The translations under genes and the position numbers were made by a program. Below the pieces are notes generated by a model. It was given only the letters and a program-made list of their open reading frames with translations, made no database searches and was not told where the DNA came from. A DNA stretch of 30,530 nucleotides from CAZAQK01 sp046344715 (GTDB lineage: Bacteria > Pseudomonadota > Alphaproteobacteria > Rickettsiales > SXRF01), in contig JBKDKX010000001.1 in the NCBI GenBank assembly GCA_046344715.1, positions 1 to 30,530 of the forward strand, read 5' to 3'. Every line of letters starts with the position of its first letter. Positions within the stretch are counted from its first letter, which is position 1. Shown piece after piece: positions 1 to 7,533 of this stretch.

Positions 1-501
1 TTTGATATATTTCCAGCCTCCGGTTATGTACGTGATATGATTGCAATGGTAAGTCTTGCGCGCAACCACAGAAGCAGCTCGAATACCGGCCTGAAGGATG
101 CCACCAAATATGGTGACTTTAATCCGGCGGCTCAATTTATGCAGTATCTGCGCAGATGGGCAGGCTTTGCAGAACAGGTAATGCAAGGCGAAGGAGATTC
201 TGCCCGTGGTATAGCGGCAGCACGTGCCAAACTGATTATGGGGGAATTGATGGAAGAGCTTGCACCTAAACAGGCAGCAAAAAACAGCAAGCTCGGCGCT
301 AAAATCGCATCGCTTCCTAATTACGATGATTTTTTTGTGCTGATGCATACCATTGGCCTGCATCTTGAATCACATAAAATTACAGAAACAGAGCATAAAA
401 CAGTAACCAAACAAGAGCGACTTAAACAAAATTACGCGCGCGCCATGGCGGCTGCTACCGGCAAAAAAATCAGCGAACCAACCGATAAGTTAGCGGCGTA
501 A
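1..501 (+). CDS. Hypothetical protein, 5' end outside window
   Basis: The reading frame is open from the first base, so the gene probably begins left of the window. The first ATG inside is at 37, but it has no Shine-Dalgarno sequence before it and the codons before it are sense codons. At least 166 residues are visible. The protein is soluble-looking, rich in Ala, Lys and Glu, and appears helical, with no signal peptide, membrane segment or recognised motif. A central segment (roughly residues 40-90 from the window edge) has the Ala/Arg/Glu pattern of amphipathic helices. It ends six bases before the stop of the convergent PfkB kinase gene. I do not recognise the family and assign no function. 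Confidence 0.6.
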   Translation, partial: FDIFPASGYVRDMIAMVSLARNHRSSSNTGLKDATKYGDFNPAAQFMQYLRRWAGFAEQVMQGEGDSARGIAAARAKLIMGELMEELAPKQAAKNSKLGAKIASLPNYDDFFVLMHTIGLHLESHKITETEHKTVTKQERLKQNYARAMAAATGKKISEPTDKLAA

Positions 502-506
502 TTTTT

Positions 507-1493
507 CTAAGCCACTAGTTTGTTAAGTGGTATCTGGCTGCGGGCGCCGAGCTGGGCGATGATATGGCCAGCGCAATTATTTCCCAATGCCGCGCAGCGT
601 TCCATATCCCACCCACGCGTGTAGCCAAACAAAAATCCGCTGGCGAATAAATCTCCGGCACCAGTGGTATCCACCACCTGTGCCACACGGTTTGCCGGTA
701 CACTCACCTCTTCATTTTTGGTAAGCACCACCGAACCTTTTTCACTGCGCGTAACGGCGGCGACTTCACACAGACCGCGCAATTTTTTCATGGCGGCGGC
801 GAAATCATCGGTTTCAAACAATGATTTTACTTCGGATTCATTGGCGAATAACACATCTATATCATGCGTGATGAGTTGCATAAATTCATCGCGGTGCCTG
901 TCTACACAGAACGTATCCGACAAGGTGAAGGCAATTTTCCTGCCGGATTTTTTGGCAATACGGATAGCTTTGCGGATGGCAGATTTTGCATTTTCCGTAT
1001 CCCACAAATAGCCTTCGATATAGGTGATGGATGATTGCGCGATGAGCAATTCATCAATATCCGCTTCCGATACCAGCGAACAGGCGCCGATGAAGGTTGC
1101 CATGGTGCGCTGAGCATCTGGTGTAACGAGTACCAGACAATTTGCAGTGGAAACATCGCCCTTGGTTGGTGGTGTATCAAAATGCACACCGACCGCACGC
1201 ATATCATGCGTAAAAATTCCGCCCAGTTGGTCGCCCGCCACTTTGCCGATAAACGCAGTTTTTGCGCCGAGTGAGGCAAGGCCAGCCAGCGAGTTGGCTA
1301 CTGAACCGCCAGAACATTCAGTACTTTGGCCAACTTTTGCATAGAGTGCCTGCGAGCGTGATTGCTCCACCAGCATCATGCTACCCTTAGCGAGATCATT
1401 GCTGCTTAAAAAAGCATCTTCACAAAAACTCAAGACATCCACAATGGCATTGCCGATACCAAGTACGTCATATTTATGTGTTGTATTGCTCAT
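507..1493 (-). CDS. PfkB-family carbohydrate/nucleoside kinase (adenosine kinase-like)
   Basis: This 328-residue protein of the ribokinase/PfkB family should phosphorylate a sugar or nucleoside with ATP in the cytosol. The N-terminal motif YDVLGIGNAIVDVL opens the Rossmann-like domain. A Gly-rich stretch near residue 60 (CSGGSVANSLAG) matches the first PfkB signature. The second signature, DTTGAGDLFASGFLFG (about residues 276-291), carries the catalytic Asp and the anion-hole GAGD. Length is normal. The start overlaps the end of kdsB by 20 bases, so the two genes are probably co-transcribed and translationally coupled. Alphaproteobacterial relatives are usually annotated as adenosine kinase, but the sequence alone does not fix the substrate. 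Family is certain; substrate is inferred. Confidence 0.88.
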   Translation of the reverse strand: MSNTTHKYDVLGIGNAIVDVLSFCEDAFLSSNDLAKGSMMLVEQSRSQALYAKVGQSTECSGGSVANSLAGLASLGAKTAFIGKVAGDQLGGIFTHDMRAVGVHFDTPPTKGDVSTANCLVLVTPDAQRTMATFIGACSLVSEADIDELLIAQSSITYIEGYLWDTENAKSAIRKAIRIAKKSGRKIAFTLSDTFCVDRHRDEFMQLITHDIDVLFANESEVKSLFETDDFAAAMKKLRGLCEVAAVTRSEKGSVVLTKNEEVSVPANRVAQVVDTTGAGDLFASGFLFGYTRGWDMERCAALGNNCAGHIIAQLGARSQIPLNKLVA

Positions 1494-2193
1494 ACCATTT
1501 CCTCGCTTTTTTTAATGTTTCCGGTGTGTCCACCCCAAGCGGTACAGTATCTATTACTGCCACGTCAATACGCATACCAGCTTCCAGTGCGCGCAATTGC
1601 TCGAGCTTCTCACGTTTTTCCAGTGGGCTAGGCGGCAGGCTTACAAATTTTTCCAGTGCGCTGCGCTGATACGCGTAAATGCCGATATGGTGAAAATATT
1701 CACCCTCGCCATGCGGAATGGGTGCGCGTGAGAAATAAAGAGCCTTGCCTGATGCCGCGATGGCGACTTTTACCACCGCCGGATCATGGATTTCTTTTTC
1801 ATCGCGAATCACGCTGGCAAGCGTTGCAATATCCACCGTGTCATTTTCCAGTAATGAAACAGCCTGTTTTATTGTGGATGGGTCGATTGTAGGCATATCG
1901 CCCTGCACATTCACCACCACATCGTAATTGCTGTTTAGCTCTTTCAATGCTGCCCAGATGCGGTCGGAGCCGGAAGGCAGATCAGGATTCGTAAGCACGG
2001 CCTTGCCACCTGCTTTCTCAATGGCGTTCTGAATAAGTGTATTGTCGCACGCCACCACTACTTCACCGATACCAGACCGCACCGCCCGTTCCCACACATG
2101 TACAATCATGGGCTTGCCGCCAATATCGGCCAAAGGCTTGTCTGGAAGGCGCGTAGACGCCATACGAGCAGGTATAAGGATGATCGGATTCAT
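1474..2193 (-). CDS. kdsB: 3-deoxy-manno-octulosonate cytidylyltransferase (CMP-KDO synthetase)
   Basis: KdsB activates KDO with CTP to give CMP-KDO, the donor for the inner core of lipopolysaccharide, in the cytosol. The 239-residue length is typical. The N-terminal nucleotide-binding motif IPARMASTRLPDKPLADIGG (residues 6-25) and the region NVQGDMPTIDP (near residue 94), with its metal-binding Asp, are diagnostic. The start at 2193 gives the canonical N-terminus MNPIILIPARM; no clear Shine-Dalgarno precedes it. It is the first gene of a two-gene unit with the PfkB kinase and diverges from the cytochrome c gene across about 90 bases. Its presence implies an LPS-containing outer membrane, in agreement with lptE and the porin elsewhere in the window. 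Confidence 0.95.
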   Translation of the reverse strand: MNPIILIPARMASTRLPDKPLADIGGKPMIVHVWERAVRSGIGEVVVACDNTLIQNAIEKAGGKAVLTNPDLPSGSDRIWAALKELNSNYDVVVNVQGDMPTIDPSTIKQAVSLLENDTVDIATLASVIRDEKEIHDPAVVKVAIAASGKALYFSRAPIPHGEGEYFHHIGIYAYQRSALEKFVSLPPSPLEKREKLEQLRALEAGMRIDVAVIDTVPLGVDTPETLKKARKWYEQYNT

Positions 2194-2220
2194 AAAATGC
2201 TGATTGTCTTATAATCGGTA

Positions 2221-2249
2221 TTGATTGAGCTTGGCCAGCATATTATAAC
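2221..2249 (+). promoter_or_regulatory. Candidate sigma70-type promoter of the cytochrome c gene
   Basis: TTGATT (2221-2226) is followed after exactly 17 bases by TATAAC (2244-2249). This places transcription start near 2256, with a leader of about 28 bases before the ATG at 2284. On the other strand the same AT-rich block reads TATAAT (2247-2242) and could serve as the -10 of kdsB, but I see no good -35 for it. Seen by eye only. Confidence 0.45.
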
Positions 2250-2283
2250 ATCGCCTCATGTATACATTTTTTTGCGAGTGGTT

Positions 2284-2829
2284 ATGAATGATTCGGACTT
2301 AGAACTAAATAAAATTGCAGGCGCAATATTACTCGCTGGCGTAATTGCGATGACAGCCGGCCTCCTGAGCGAAGGCTTGTATGCGGGTGGCATGGGTCAT
2401 GGCAAGGAAGAAGCAAAGCGTGGTTATACTATTGCCGGTGCTGACACCGCTGGCGATGCAACGGCTGCAGCACCCGTGGATGATAAACCTGTTGATATTG
2501 CATCATTCATGGCAACGGCGGATGTAAAAGCCGGTGAAGCACTTATCAAAAAATGTACCGCCTGCCATACGTTCGATAAAGGCGGCAAGAACGGTGTTGG
2601 CCCCAATCAGTGGGGGCTGATGGGTAGTAGCTTCGCTCATATGGAAGGGTATGCCTATTCCGATGCCTTCAAGGCAGAGCATGGTAAGAAAAAGTGGGGA
2701 AATCAGGAGATGTCTGACTTTCTTGCCAATCCAAAGAAATACCTTCCTGGAAATAAAATGTCTTTTGCTGGTATGAAAAATCCACAAGACAGAGCAAACC
2801 TGATTGCGTATCTGAATACACTGAAGTAA
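2284..2829 (+). CDS. Membrane-anchored cytochrome c (CycM / cytochrome c552-like)
   Basis: This 181-residue monohaem cytochrome c should be tethered to the cytoplasmic membrane facing the periplasm and carry electrons between the bc1 complex and terminal oxidases. I chose the ATG at 2284, giving MNDSDLELNKIAGAILLAGV, because this N-terminus with one uncleaved hydrophobic anchor (about residues 10-31) is what CycM-type proteins have. The longer frame from 2221 begins at a TTG inside the promoter. A linker rich in Ala, Asp and Pro follows, then the haem motif CTACH and the distal Met ligand in GNKMSFAGM. The gene stands alone, divergent from kdsB. A composite repeat with a GC-rich hairpin follows the stop codon. 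Confidence 0.88.
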   Translation: MNDSDLELNKIAGAILLAGVIAMTAGLLSEGLYAGGMGHGKEEAKRGYTIAGADTAGDATAAAPVDDKPVDIASFMATADVKAGEALIKKCTACHTFDKGGKNGVGPNQWGLMGSSFAHMEGYAYSDAFKAEHGKKKWGNQEMSDFLANPKKYLPGNKMSFAGMKNPQDRANLIAYLNTLK

Positions 2830-2834
2830 CCGGC

Positions 2835-2902
2835 AAATCTTAGCGGCTTTGCCGCTTAGAACCCCGTCATCCTCGAAAATACGGTAGCATTTATCGGGGA
2901 TG
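2835..2902. repeat. Composite intergenic repeat, copy 1
   Basis: The element has a short hairpin (AGCGGC-TTT-GCCGCT), then CCCCGTCATCCTCG, a variable stretch with CGGTAGC, and ends in CGGGGAT. The same order of parts recurs at 12268-12336 (hairpin with another stem sequence, CCCGTCATCCTCG, CGGTAGC, CGGGGAT). The stems differ while the framework is shared, as in a mobile-type palindromic repeat family. It lies directly after the cytochrome c stop codon and may also act as a transcription barrier, although no T-tract follows. Confidence 0.65.
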
Positions 2903-2920
2903 AAGTACCACAAGAACCAG

Positions 2921-2939
2921 CCCCCGTAATACATGGGGG
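2921..2939. repeat. Hairpin upstream of the NfeD gene
   Basis: CCCCC (2921-2925) can pair with GGGGG (2935-2939) around a nine-base loop. It sits about ten bases before the Shine-Dalgarno of the NfeD gene. It may be a remnant of a repeat element or part of the leader; no function can be shown. Confidence 0.4.
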
Positions 2940-2959
2940 GTGACAAACGGAGGAACTTT

Positions 2960-3409
2960 ATGGATGCGATGTATATCTGGTTAATTGCAGGGGTGTTATT
3001 TTTTGCACTTGAAGCCATTGGTATCAGTGGCGTTGGGTTATTGTTCGCTGGCTTTGGCGCGACTACGGTTGGCTCTCTTGTGTATTATGGTGTGTTGTCG
3101 CAAGGTCATCTTATAAATCAGTTCGTAATATTTTTTATCGCTACGGCTCTGTGGGCAGTGCTGCTTTGGAAGCCACTGCAAAAATTCCGCCTGCGCAGCC
3201 CTGCGCAGGGGTATAACAACATGATTGGTGAAACAGCCTATGTTGGTGCCAGCGGTATTGATGAAAAAGGTGGCGAGGTCACCTGGTCTGGCACCATTAT
3301 GAAAGCGCAGATTGCCAACGGCTCCTCCGCCAAAAGACTGGAAGCTGGTTCGCAGGTTACGATTGTTGATATCGTCGGCACTACACTGATGGTAAAACCG
3401 AAAGGATAG
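2960..3409 (+). CDS. NfeD family membrane protein
   Basis: The start at 2960 (MDAMYIWLIAGVLFFALE) is preferred over the upstream in-frame ATG at 2933 because GGAGGA at 2949-2954 lies 5-6 bases before it. The 149-residue protein has two to three hydrophobic helices in the first 80 residues, including one rich in Gly (GISGVGLLFAGFGATTVGS). A soluble beta-rich C-terminal OB-fold-like domain follows (about residues 85-149, with GETAYVGASG and VTIVDIVGTTLMVKP). This is the short NfeD form without the protease-like domain. It is followed by a stomatin/SPFH gene, and NfeD-SPFH pairing is a well-known conserved arrangement. The pair probably forms a membrane microdomain complex; the precise role is not settled for the family. 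Confidence 0.87.
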   Translation: MDAMYIWLIAGVLFFALEAIGISGVGLLFAGFGATTVGSLVYYGVLSQGHLINQFVIFFIATALWAVLLWKPLQKFRLRSPAQGYNNMIGETAYVGASGIDEKGGEVTWSGTIMKAQIANGSSAKRLEAGSQVTIVDIVGTTLMVKPKG

Positions 3410-3422
3410 CCTCGCACTTGTT

Positions 3423-3477
3423 GCGGGGTCTGGTATCCCGCGTAATAAACTGAACGTACCCCGCCATTCGGCGGTAC
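3423..3477. repeat. Two small GC-rich hairpins between nfeD and the SPFH gene
   Basis: GCGGG/CCCGC pairs at 3423-3441, and GTACC..GCC/GGC GGTAC pairs at 3456-3477 with a CC bulge. The second lies only a few bases before the Shine-Dalgarno AAGGAG (3482-3487) of the SPFH gene. The first resembles half of a palindromic intergenic repeat (TTGCGGGGTC). They look like degraded repeat elements in the operon spacer. Confidence 0.4.
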
Positions 3478-3493
3478 TAGCAAGGAGAAATAC

Positions 3494-4447
3494 ATGGAAC
3501 CACTACTCGCACTAGCTGCCATCATCATGATTCTGGTGATCATGGGCGTTAAAACCGTGCCGCAACAACAGGCATGGATTGTAGAATCACTCGGCAAGTT
3601 TGACTCTAAGCTGGAGCCCGGCTTAAACCTCCTTATCCCTTTTTATCAGAAAGTGGCGTACAAACATTCCCTCAAGGAAATGGCGGTAGATGTGCCGGAG
3701 CAAGCAGGCATCACGCGTGATAACGTAACACTCAGTCTGGATGGCGTGCTTTACGTGCGTATTGTTGATCCGGTTGCAGCATCATACGGTGTGTCTGATC
3801 CTATCTATGCCGTGCAGCTTCTGGCGCAAACCACCATGCGCTCTGAAATCGGCAAGCTCACGCTCGATAAAACCTTTGAGGAACGCGAAACCCTCAATGC
3901 CAATATCGTAACCTCCATCAATCAGGCGGCGCAAAGCTGGGGCATTCAGTGTATGCGTTATGAAATCAAAAATATTACACCTCCAACATCAGTACTGAAA
4001 GCGATGGAATTGCAGGTAGCGGCTGACCGTCAGAAGCGCGCGCTTATTCTTGAATCTGAAGGCAAGCGCCAATCCCAGATCAACATTGCTGAAGGTAAAA
4101 AGCAGGAAGTGGTGCTTTCTTCTGAAGGTGCGCTTACTGACCAGATAAACCGCGCAAAAGGTGAAGCGGAAGCCATCCTCGCGGTTGCCGATGCGACCGC
4201 CAAAGGGATTGAAATGGTGGCAGCCGCTATCCAGAAACAAGGTGGCGAACATGCAGTGGCACTGCGTGTAGCAGAGCAATATGTGAGCGCCTTCCGTGCC
4301 CTGGCTCAGGAAAGCACCACAGTGCTCCTTCCGAGCAATGCGGGTGATGCGGGCAGCATGGTGGCACAAGCACTTTCCGTGTTTGATTCCATCCGTGGTC
4401 GTGGCGTAGCTCAACCTGCGGCAACAAGTCCTTGGGATAAGAAATAA
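3494..4447 (+). CDS. SPFH/band 7 (stomatin, QmcA-like) membrane protein
   Basis: This 317-residue protein has one N-terminal membrane helix (MEPLLALAAIIMILVIMG), followed by the SPFH/PHB domain beginning at VPQQQAWIVESLGKFDSKLEPGLN, which is highly characteristic. A long charged helix follows (about residues 175-245, KRQSQINIAEGKKQEVV..INRAKGEAEAI) that would drive ring oligomerisation. A clear Shine-Dalgarno AAGGAG lies seven bases before the ATG. It is paired with the NfeD gene upstream, and its stop is only five bases from the yejA start, so read-through into the ABC operon is possible. Members of this family form membrane cages around proteases or microdomains. I infer no more specific role. 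Confidence 0.9.
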   Translation: MEPLLALAAIIMILVIMGVKTVPQQQAWIVESLGKFDSKLEPGLNLLIPFYQKVAYKHSLKEMAVDVPEQAGITRDNVTLSLDGVLYVRIVDPVAASYGVSDPIYAVQLLAQTTMRSEIGKLTLDKTFEERETLNANIVTSINQAAQSWGIQCMRYEIKNITPPTSVLKAMELQVAADRQKRALILESEGKRQSQINIAEGKKQEVVLSSEGALTDQINRAKGEAEAILAVADATAKGIEMVAAAIQKQGGEHAVALRVAEQYVSAFRALAQESTTVLLPSNAGDAGSMVAQALSVFDSIRGRGVAQPAATSPWDKK

Positions 4448-4536
4448 GTGAGATGAAAGATGACAAGATGAACGATGAAAAGAGATGGGGAAAGGCATCA
4501 CGCCTTTTCTTGTTATCGTTCATCCTTCTCATCGCT
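4448..4536. repeat. Imperfect heptad-like repeat and inverted arm over the yejA start
   Basis: The left arm repeats GATGAAA / GATGACA / GATGAAC / GATGAAA near 4456-4489. The right arm carries TTCATCC, CTCATCG and CTCATCC near 4517-4541. GATGAACGAT on the left is exactly complementary to ATCGTTCATC on the right. The arms encode the n-region and hydrophobic core of the YejA signal peptide. The 7-bp spacing is less regular here than at the other heptad loci. Confidence 0.45.
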
Positions 4537-6366
4537 CATCCTGCGCTGGCAAAGCCAGAGCCGCAGCACTGCATCCCTCTTTACGGCGAGTGCAAATACA
4601 AGCCGGATTTCAAGCATTTTGAGTATGTGAATCCGGATGCGCCGAAAGGTGGCACCATAAAACTCGCCGAGACTGGCACATTCGATAATGTGAATCCGCT
4701 GATTCTAAAAGGTGTAAAAGCACCGGCGATAACCACCATTTTTGAATCACTTATGACACCGTCACTCGATGAGCCCTCGTCCATGTATGGGTTGCTGGCT
4801 GAAAGCGTGGTGATTGCTGAAGATAAGACATGGGCAGAGTTTACACTACGCCGTGAGGCCAAATGGGCAGATGGCACACCGGTAACGCCCGATGATGTGG
4901 TGTTTTCGCTGGATACCATCAAGGAAAAGGCTGATCCTTCGTATCGCATCGTATTTACGCCGGTGGTAAAAGCAGAAAAAACCGGTGAGCGTACAGTAAA
5001 GTTTACGTTCAGCGACCCAAACAATCGTGAGCTGCCTACCATGGTGGCTGGGATGCCGGTAATCTCAAAAGCTTATTATACTACACATGAGTTTGATAAG
5101 ACCACGTTAGAACCGCCACTCACCAGTGCGCCTTACCTGATTGATACCGTCGATGCTGGTAAACGCATTACCTATAAACGCAATCCGGAATATTGGGGCA
5201 AAGATCTGGCCGTGAATCGTGGCCAGTTTAATTTTGATGTGGTGCGTATTGATATGTACCGCGATGAAAACGTGACGCTCGAAGCGCTCAAATCCGGTGC
5301 ATATGATTTCAGGCGCGAATATATCGCACGCAACTGGGCAACCGGCTATGACGCACCAGCCGTGCATGATGGACGCATCATCAAGCGCGACATTCCGGAT
5401 GTCAGCCCTCAGGGTATGCAGGGATTTATTCTGAATAGCCGGAAATTCCCTGACCGCCGCGTGCGCGAAGCCATCGGCCTTACCATGGATTATGAGTGGT
5501 TGAATAAAACTATTTTCTTCGGCGCGTATAAACGCAATACCAGCTTCTTCAAAAACACCGAATTTGAGGCCAAGGGCATTCCCGAAGGCAAGGAGCTGGC
5601 ATTGCTTGCTCCATATAATTGTCATTCTGAGCGAGCCGAAGGCGAGTCGAAGAATCTAAAAGATCCTTCGGCTGCGTCGCGGCGCGACTCCGCTCAGGAT
5701 GACAGGTATTGTCTCACTCCTGCCCTGTTTACCACGCCATTTGCTGTGCCCGTCACCGATGGCTCCGGAAATAATCGTGAGCATCTTCTTAAAGCACAAA
5801 AACTTCTGGAAGAAGCAGGCTGGACGGTAAAAGAAGGTAAGCGTGTGAATGATAAGGGCGAGCAATTACATGTAGAATTCATGCTGAGGCAGCCAACAAT
5901 GGAGCGTGTGGCCGCGCCTATGCGCAAAAACCTTGAGCGTTTAGGTATTTCCTCTGCCCTGCGCAATGTTGATGATTCGCAGTACCAGAAACGTGTGGAT
6001 GAAGGTGATTACGACATTATCAGTATCTGGATAAACCGCAGCGTATTCTACCCGGGCAATGAACAATATGCCCTCTGGCATTCCTCTCAGGCGGATGTAA
6101 AGGGCAGCAACAATGTAGCGGGTGTAAAAAATCCCGCCGTGGATGCAGCATTAAATGCATTGCTTTCTGCAAAGACAGAGGAAGAGTTGCAAGTGGCAGG
6201 GCGGGCGCTAGACCGTATCCTGCTGTGGGAACATTATGTTATCCCGCACTGGCATTCCGGCTCATTCCGCGTGGCGTACTGGAATAAGTTCGGCTTACCT
6301 GCGGTGCTTCCCAAATACAATGTGGGTTTGCAGACATGGTGGATTAAAGAAAAAAGTAGCCAGTGA
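4453..6366 (+). CDS. yejA: Peptide ABC transporter substrate-binding protein, YejA-like, with in-frame palindromic insert
   Basis: This 637-residue periplasmic solute-binding protein of family 5 (oligopeptide/dipeptide type) delivers peptides to the YejBEF permease. A signal peptide is visible (positive residues, then LFLLSFILLIAHPALA, cut near residue 33). It is followed by HFEYVNPDAPKGGTIKLAE, typical of YejA proteins, and later VTDGSGNNREHLLKAQKLL. The first in-frame ATG (4453) is used; ATG 4468 would give a shorter signal peptide, and neither has a strong Shine-Dalgarno. Residues about 390-418 (CHSERAEGESKNL...) are encoded by a palindromic repeat at 5621-5703 that splits an otherwise conserved stretch (ALLAPYN | LTPALFTTP). 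The frame is intact, so the insert is probably a surface loop. Confidence 0.9.
   Translation: MKDDKMNDEKRWGKASRLFLLSFILLIAHPALAKPEPQHCIPLYGECKYKPDFKHFEYVNPDAPKGGTIKLAETGTFDNVNPLILKGVKAPAITTIFESLMTPSLDEPSSMYGLLAESVVIAEDKTWAEFTLRREAKWADGTPVTPDDVVFSLDTIKEKADPSYRIVFTPVVKAEKTGERTVKFTFSDPNNRELPTMVAGMPVISKAYYTTHEFDKTTLEPPLTSAPYLIDTVDAGKRITYKRNPEYWGKDLAVNRGQFNFDVVRIDMYRDENVTLEALKSGAYDFRREYIARNWATGYDAPAVHDGRIIKRDIPDVSPQGMQGFILNSRKFPDRRVREAIGLTMDYEWLNKTIFFGAYKRNTSFFKNTEFEAKGIPEGKELALLAPYNCHSERAEGESKNLKDPSAASRRDSAQDDRYCLTPALFTTPFAVPVTDGSGNNREHLLKAQKLLEEAGWTVKEGKRVNDKGEQLHVEFMLRQPTMERVAAPMRKNLERLGISSALRNVDDSQYQKRVDEGDYDIISIWINRSVFYPGNEQYALWHSSQADVKGSNNVAGVKNPAVDAALNALLSAKTEEELQVAGRALDRILLWEHYVIPHWHSGSFRVAYWNKFGLPAVLPKYNVGLQTWWIKEKSSQ
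5621..5703. repeat. Palindromic repeat element inside yejA
   Basis: The left arm GTCATTCTGAGCGAGCC.. (5621-5657) and the right arm ..GCGACTCCGCTCAGGATGAC (5661-5703) are imperfect inverted copies closing with GTCAT/ATGAC. This type of element is normally intergenic. Here it is read through in the phase TGT CAT TCT GAG; the other two phases hit TGA at once or TAA in the loop. It adds about 28 residues to YejA. Confidence 0.85.
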
Positions 6367-6428
6367 CCTGTGGCCAGTGGCCAGATTATTTGCTACTACT
6401 GACCACTGACAACTAGCCACTGACGAAC
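6358..6428. repeat. Heptad repeat hairpin at the yejA/yejB junction
   Basis: The region divides into 7-base units: AGCCAGT, GACCTGT, GGCCAGT, GGCCAGA, then after a short loop TGACCAC, TGACAAC, TAGCCAC, TGACGAA. The right arm is largely the reverse complement of the left, so a long imperfect hairpin can form. It begins in the last codons of yejA and ends five bases before the yejB ATG, and replaces any visible Shine-Dalgarno. Confidence 0.7.
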
Positions 6429-6432
6429 TAAA

Positions 6433-7533
6433 ATGACAGCATATATCATCCGCCGCCTGCTTTTGATGATCCCCACATTGTTTGGCATCATGGTGCTTAA
6501 CTTCGTGATCGTGCAGGCAGCACCTGGCGGGCCTGTGGAGCGCATGGTGGCCAAGCTCACCGATATTACCGCCAGTGGCGATGCTACCAGCCGTATTTCC
6601 AGCGGTGGCTCGGATATGGCAGCAAAATTCGACTTGCAAGGCAACAATTCGCTCTATCGCGGTGGTCGCGGGCTTGACCCCGAAATTATTGCGAGTATTG
6701 AGAAAATGTATGGCTTCGACAAGCCGCCGTTGGAACGGTTTCTTAAAATGATGGGCGATTATCTGCGCTTTGATTTTGGTGAGAGTTTCTTCAAAAACGA
6801 ACGTGTAACTGATTTAATACTGCGCACCCTGCCCGTCACCATTTCGCTAGGATTATGGACAACGCTGCTGGTGTATCTCATCTCCATTCCGCTAGGAATT
6901 CACAAAGCCGTGCGCGATGGCAGCAAGTTCGATATTGTATCCAGCTGGGTGATTATTATCGGTTATGCCATTCCCAGTTTCCTGTTTGCCATCATGCTGA
7001 TTTTGGTATTCGCTGGCGGCAATTATTTCAGCTGGTTTCCATTGAAAGGCCTCACCTCTGATAACTGGGAAGAACTTTCCACCTTGGGTAAAATCGCCGA
7101 TTATTTCTGGCATATCACCCTGCCGGTGGTTGCCATGGTGATCTCCGGTTTTGCCTCACTCACCATGCTCACCAAAAATTGCTTCCTTGATGAAATCGGC
7201 AAGCAATATGTGCTGACTGCCCGCGCCAAGGGCTTATCTGAGCGGCGCGTGCTATACGGGCATGTATTCCGCAATGCCATGCTTATTGTGATTGCTGGTT
7301 TCCCGTCCGCCTTGCTGCGTATTTTATTTACCTCCGCCCTGCTGATTGAGATTATTTTTTCACTCAATGGCCTTGGGCTGCTTGGGTATGAAGCCGTCAT
7401 CAACCGTGACTACCCCGTTATGTTCGGCACGCTGTTTATCTTTACTCTAATAGGTCTCGCATTCAATTTGCTGGGCGACATTATGTATGTGCTGGTGGAT
7501 CCGCGTATTGATTTTGAGCGGAGAGGTGTATGA
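6433..7533 (+). CDS. yejB: Peptide ABC transporter permease, YejB-like
   Basis: This 366-residue inner-membrane permease of the DppB/OppB family forms one half of the transmembrane channel for peptides. The N-terminus MTAYIIRRLLLMIPTLFGIM is the standard first helix of these permeases, and about six hydrophobic segments follow. The segment DEIGKQYVLTARAKGLSERR (residues 254-273) with the following HVFRNA is the EAA coupling motif that contacts the ATPase. Length is close to that of E. coli YejB. The residues between helix 1 and the conserved YGFDKPPLERF carry a long periplasmic loop typical of YejB. The stop overlaps the yejE start by four bases (ATGA). No Shine-Dalgarno is visible because the heptad hairpin runs up to the start codon. 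Confidence 0.93.
   Translation: MTAYIIRRLLLMIPTLFGIMVLNFVIVQAAPGGPVERMVAKLTDITASGDATSRISSGGSDMAAKFDLQGNNSLYRGGRGLDPEIIASIEKMYGFDKPPLERFLKMMGDYLRFDFGESFFKNERVTDLILRTLPVTISLGLWTTLLVYLISIPLGIHKAVRDGSKFDIVSSWVIIIGYAIPSFLFAIMLILVFAGGNYFSWFPLKGLTSDNWEELSTLGKIADYFWHITLPVVAMVISGFASLTMLTKNCFLDEIGKQYVLTARAKGLSERRVLYGHVFRNAMLIVIAGFPSALLRILFTSALLIEIIFSLNGLGLLGYEAVINRDYPVMFGTLFIFTLIGLAFNLLGDIMYVLVDPRIDFERRGV

Noticed and set aside
2221..2283. Longer N-terminus of the cytochrome c gene starting with TTG at 2221
   Set aside because: It lies in the promoter, and the downstream ATG gives the normal CycM-type N-terminal anchor.
2503..3018. 171-residue ORF on the minus strand over cytochrome c and nfeD
   Set aside because: It overlaps two well-supported genes on the other strand and an intergenic repeat, and shows no recognisable domain.
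3989..4501. 170-residue minus-strand ORF opposite the SPFH gene
   Set aside because: Shadow of a clear SPFH coding frame; composition (many Cys, His, Phe) is typical of antisense translation.
5617..5710. Frameshift or separate domain in yejA
   Set aside because: The odd stretch is exactly bounded by a palindromic repeat, and homologous sequence resumes in the same frame on both sides.
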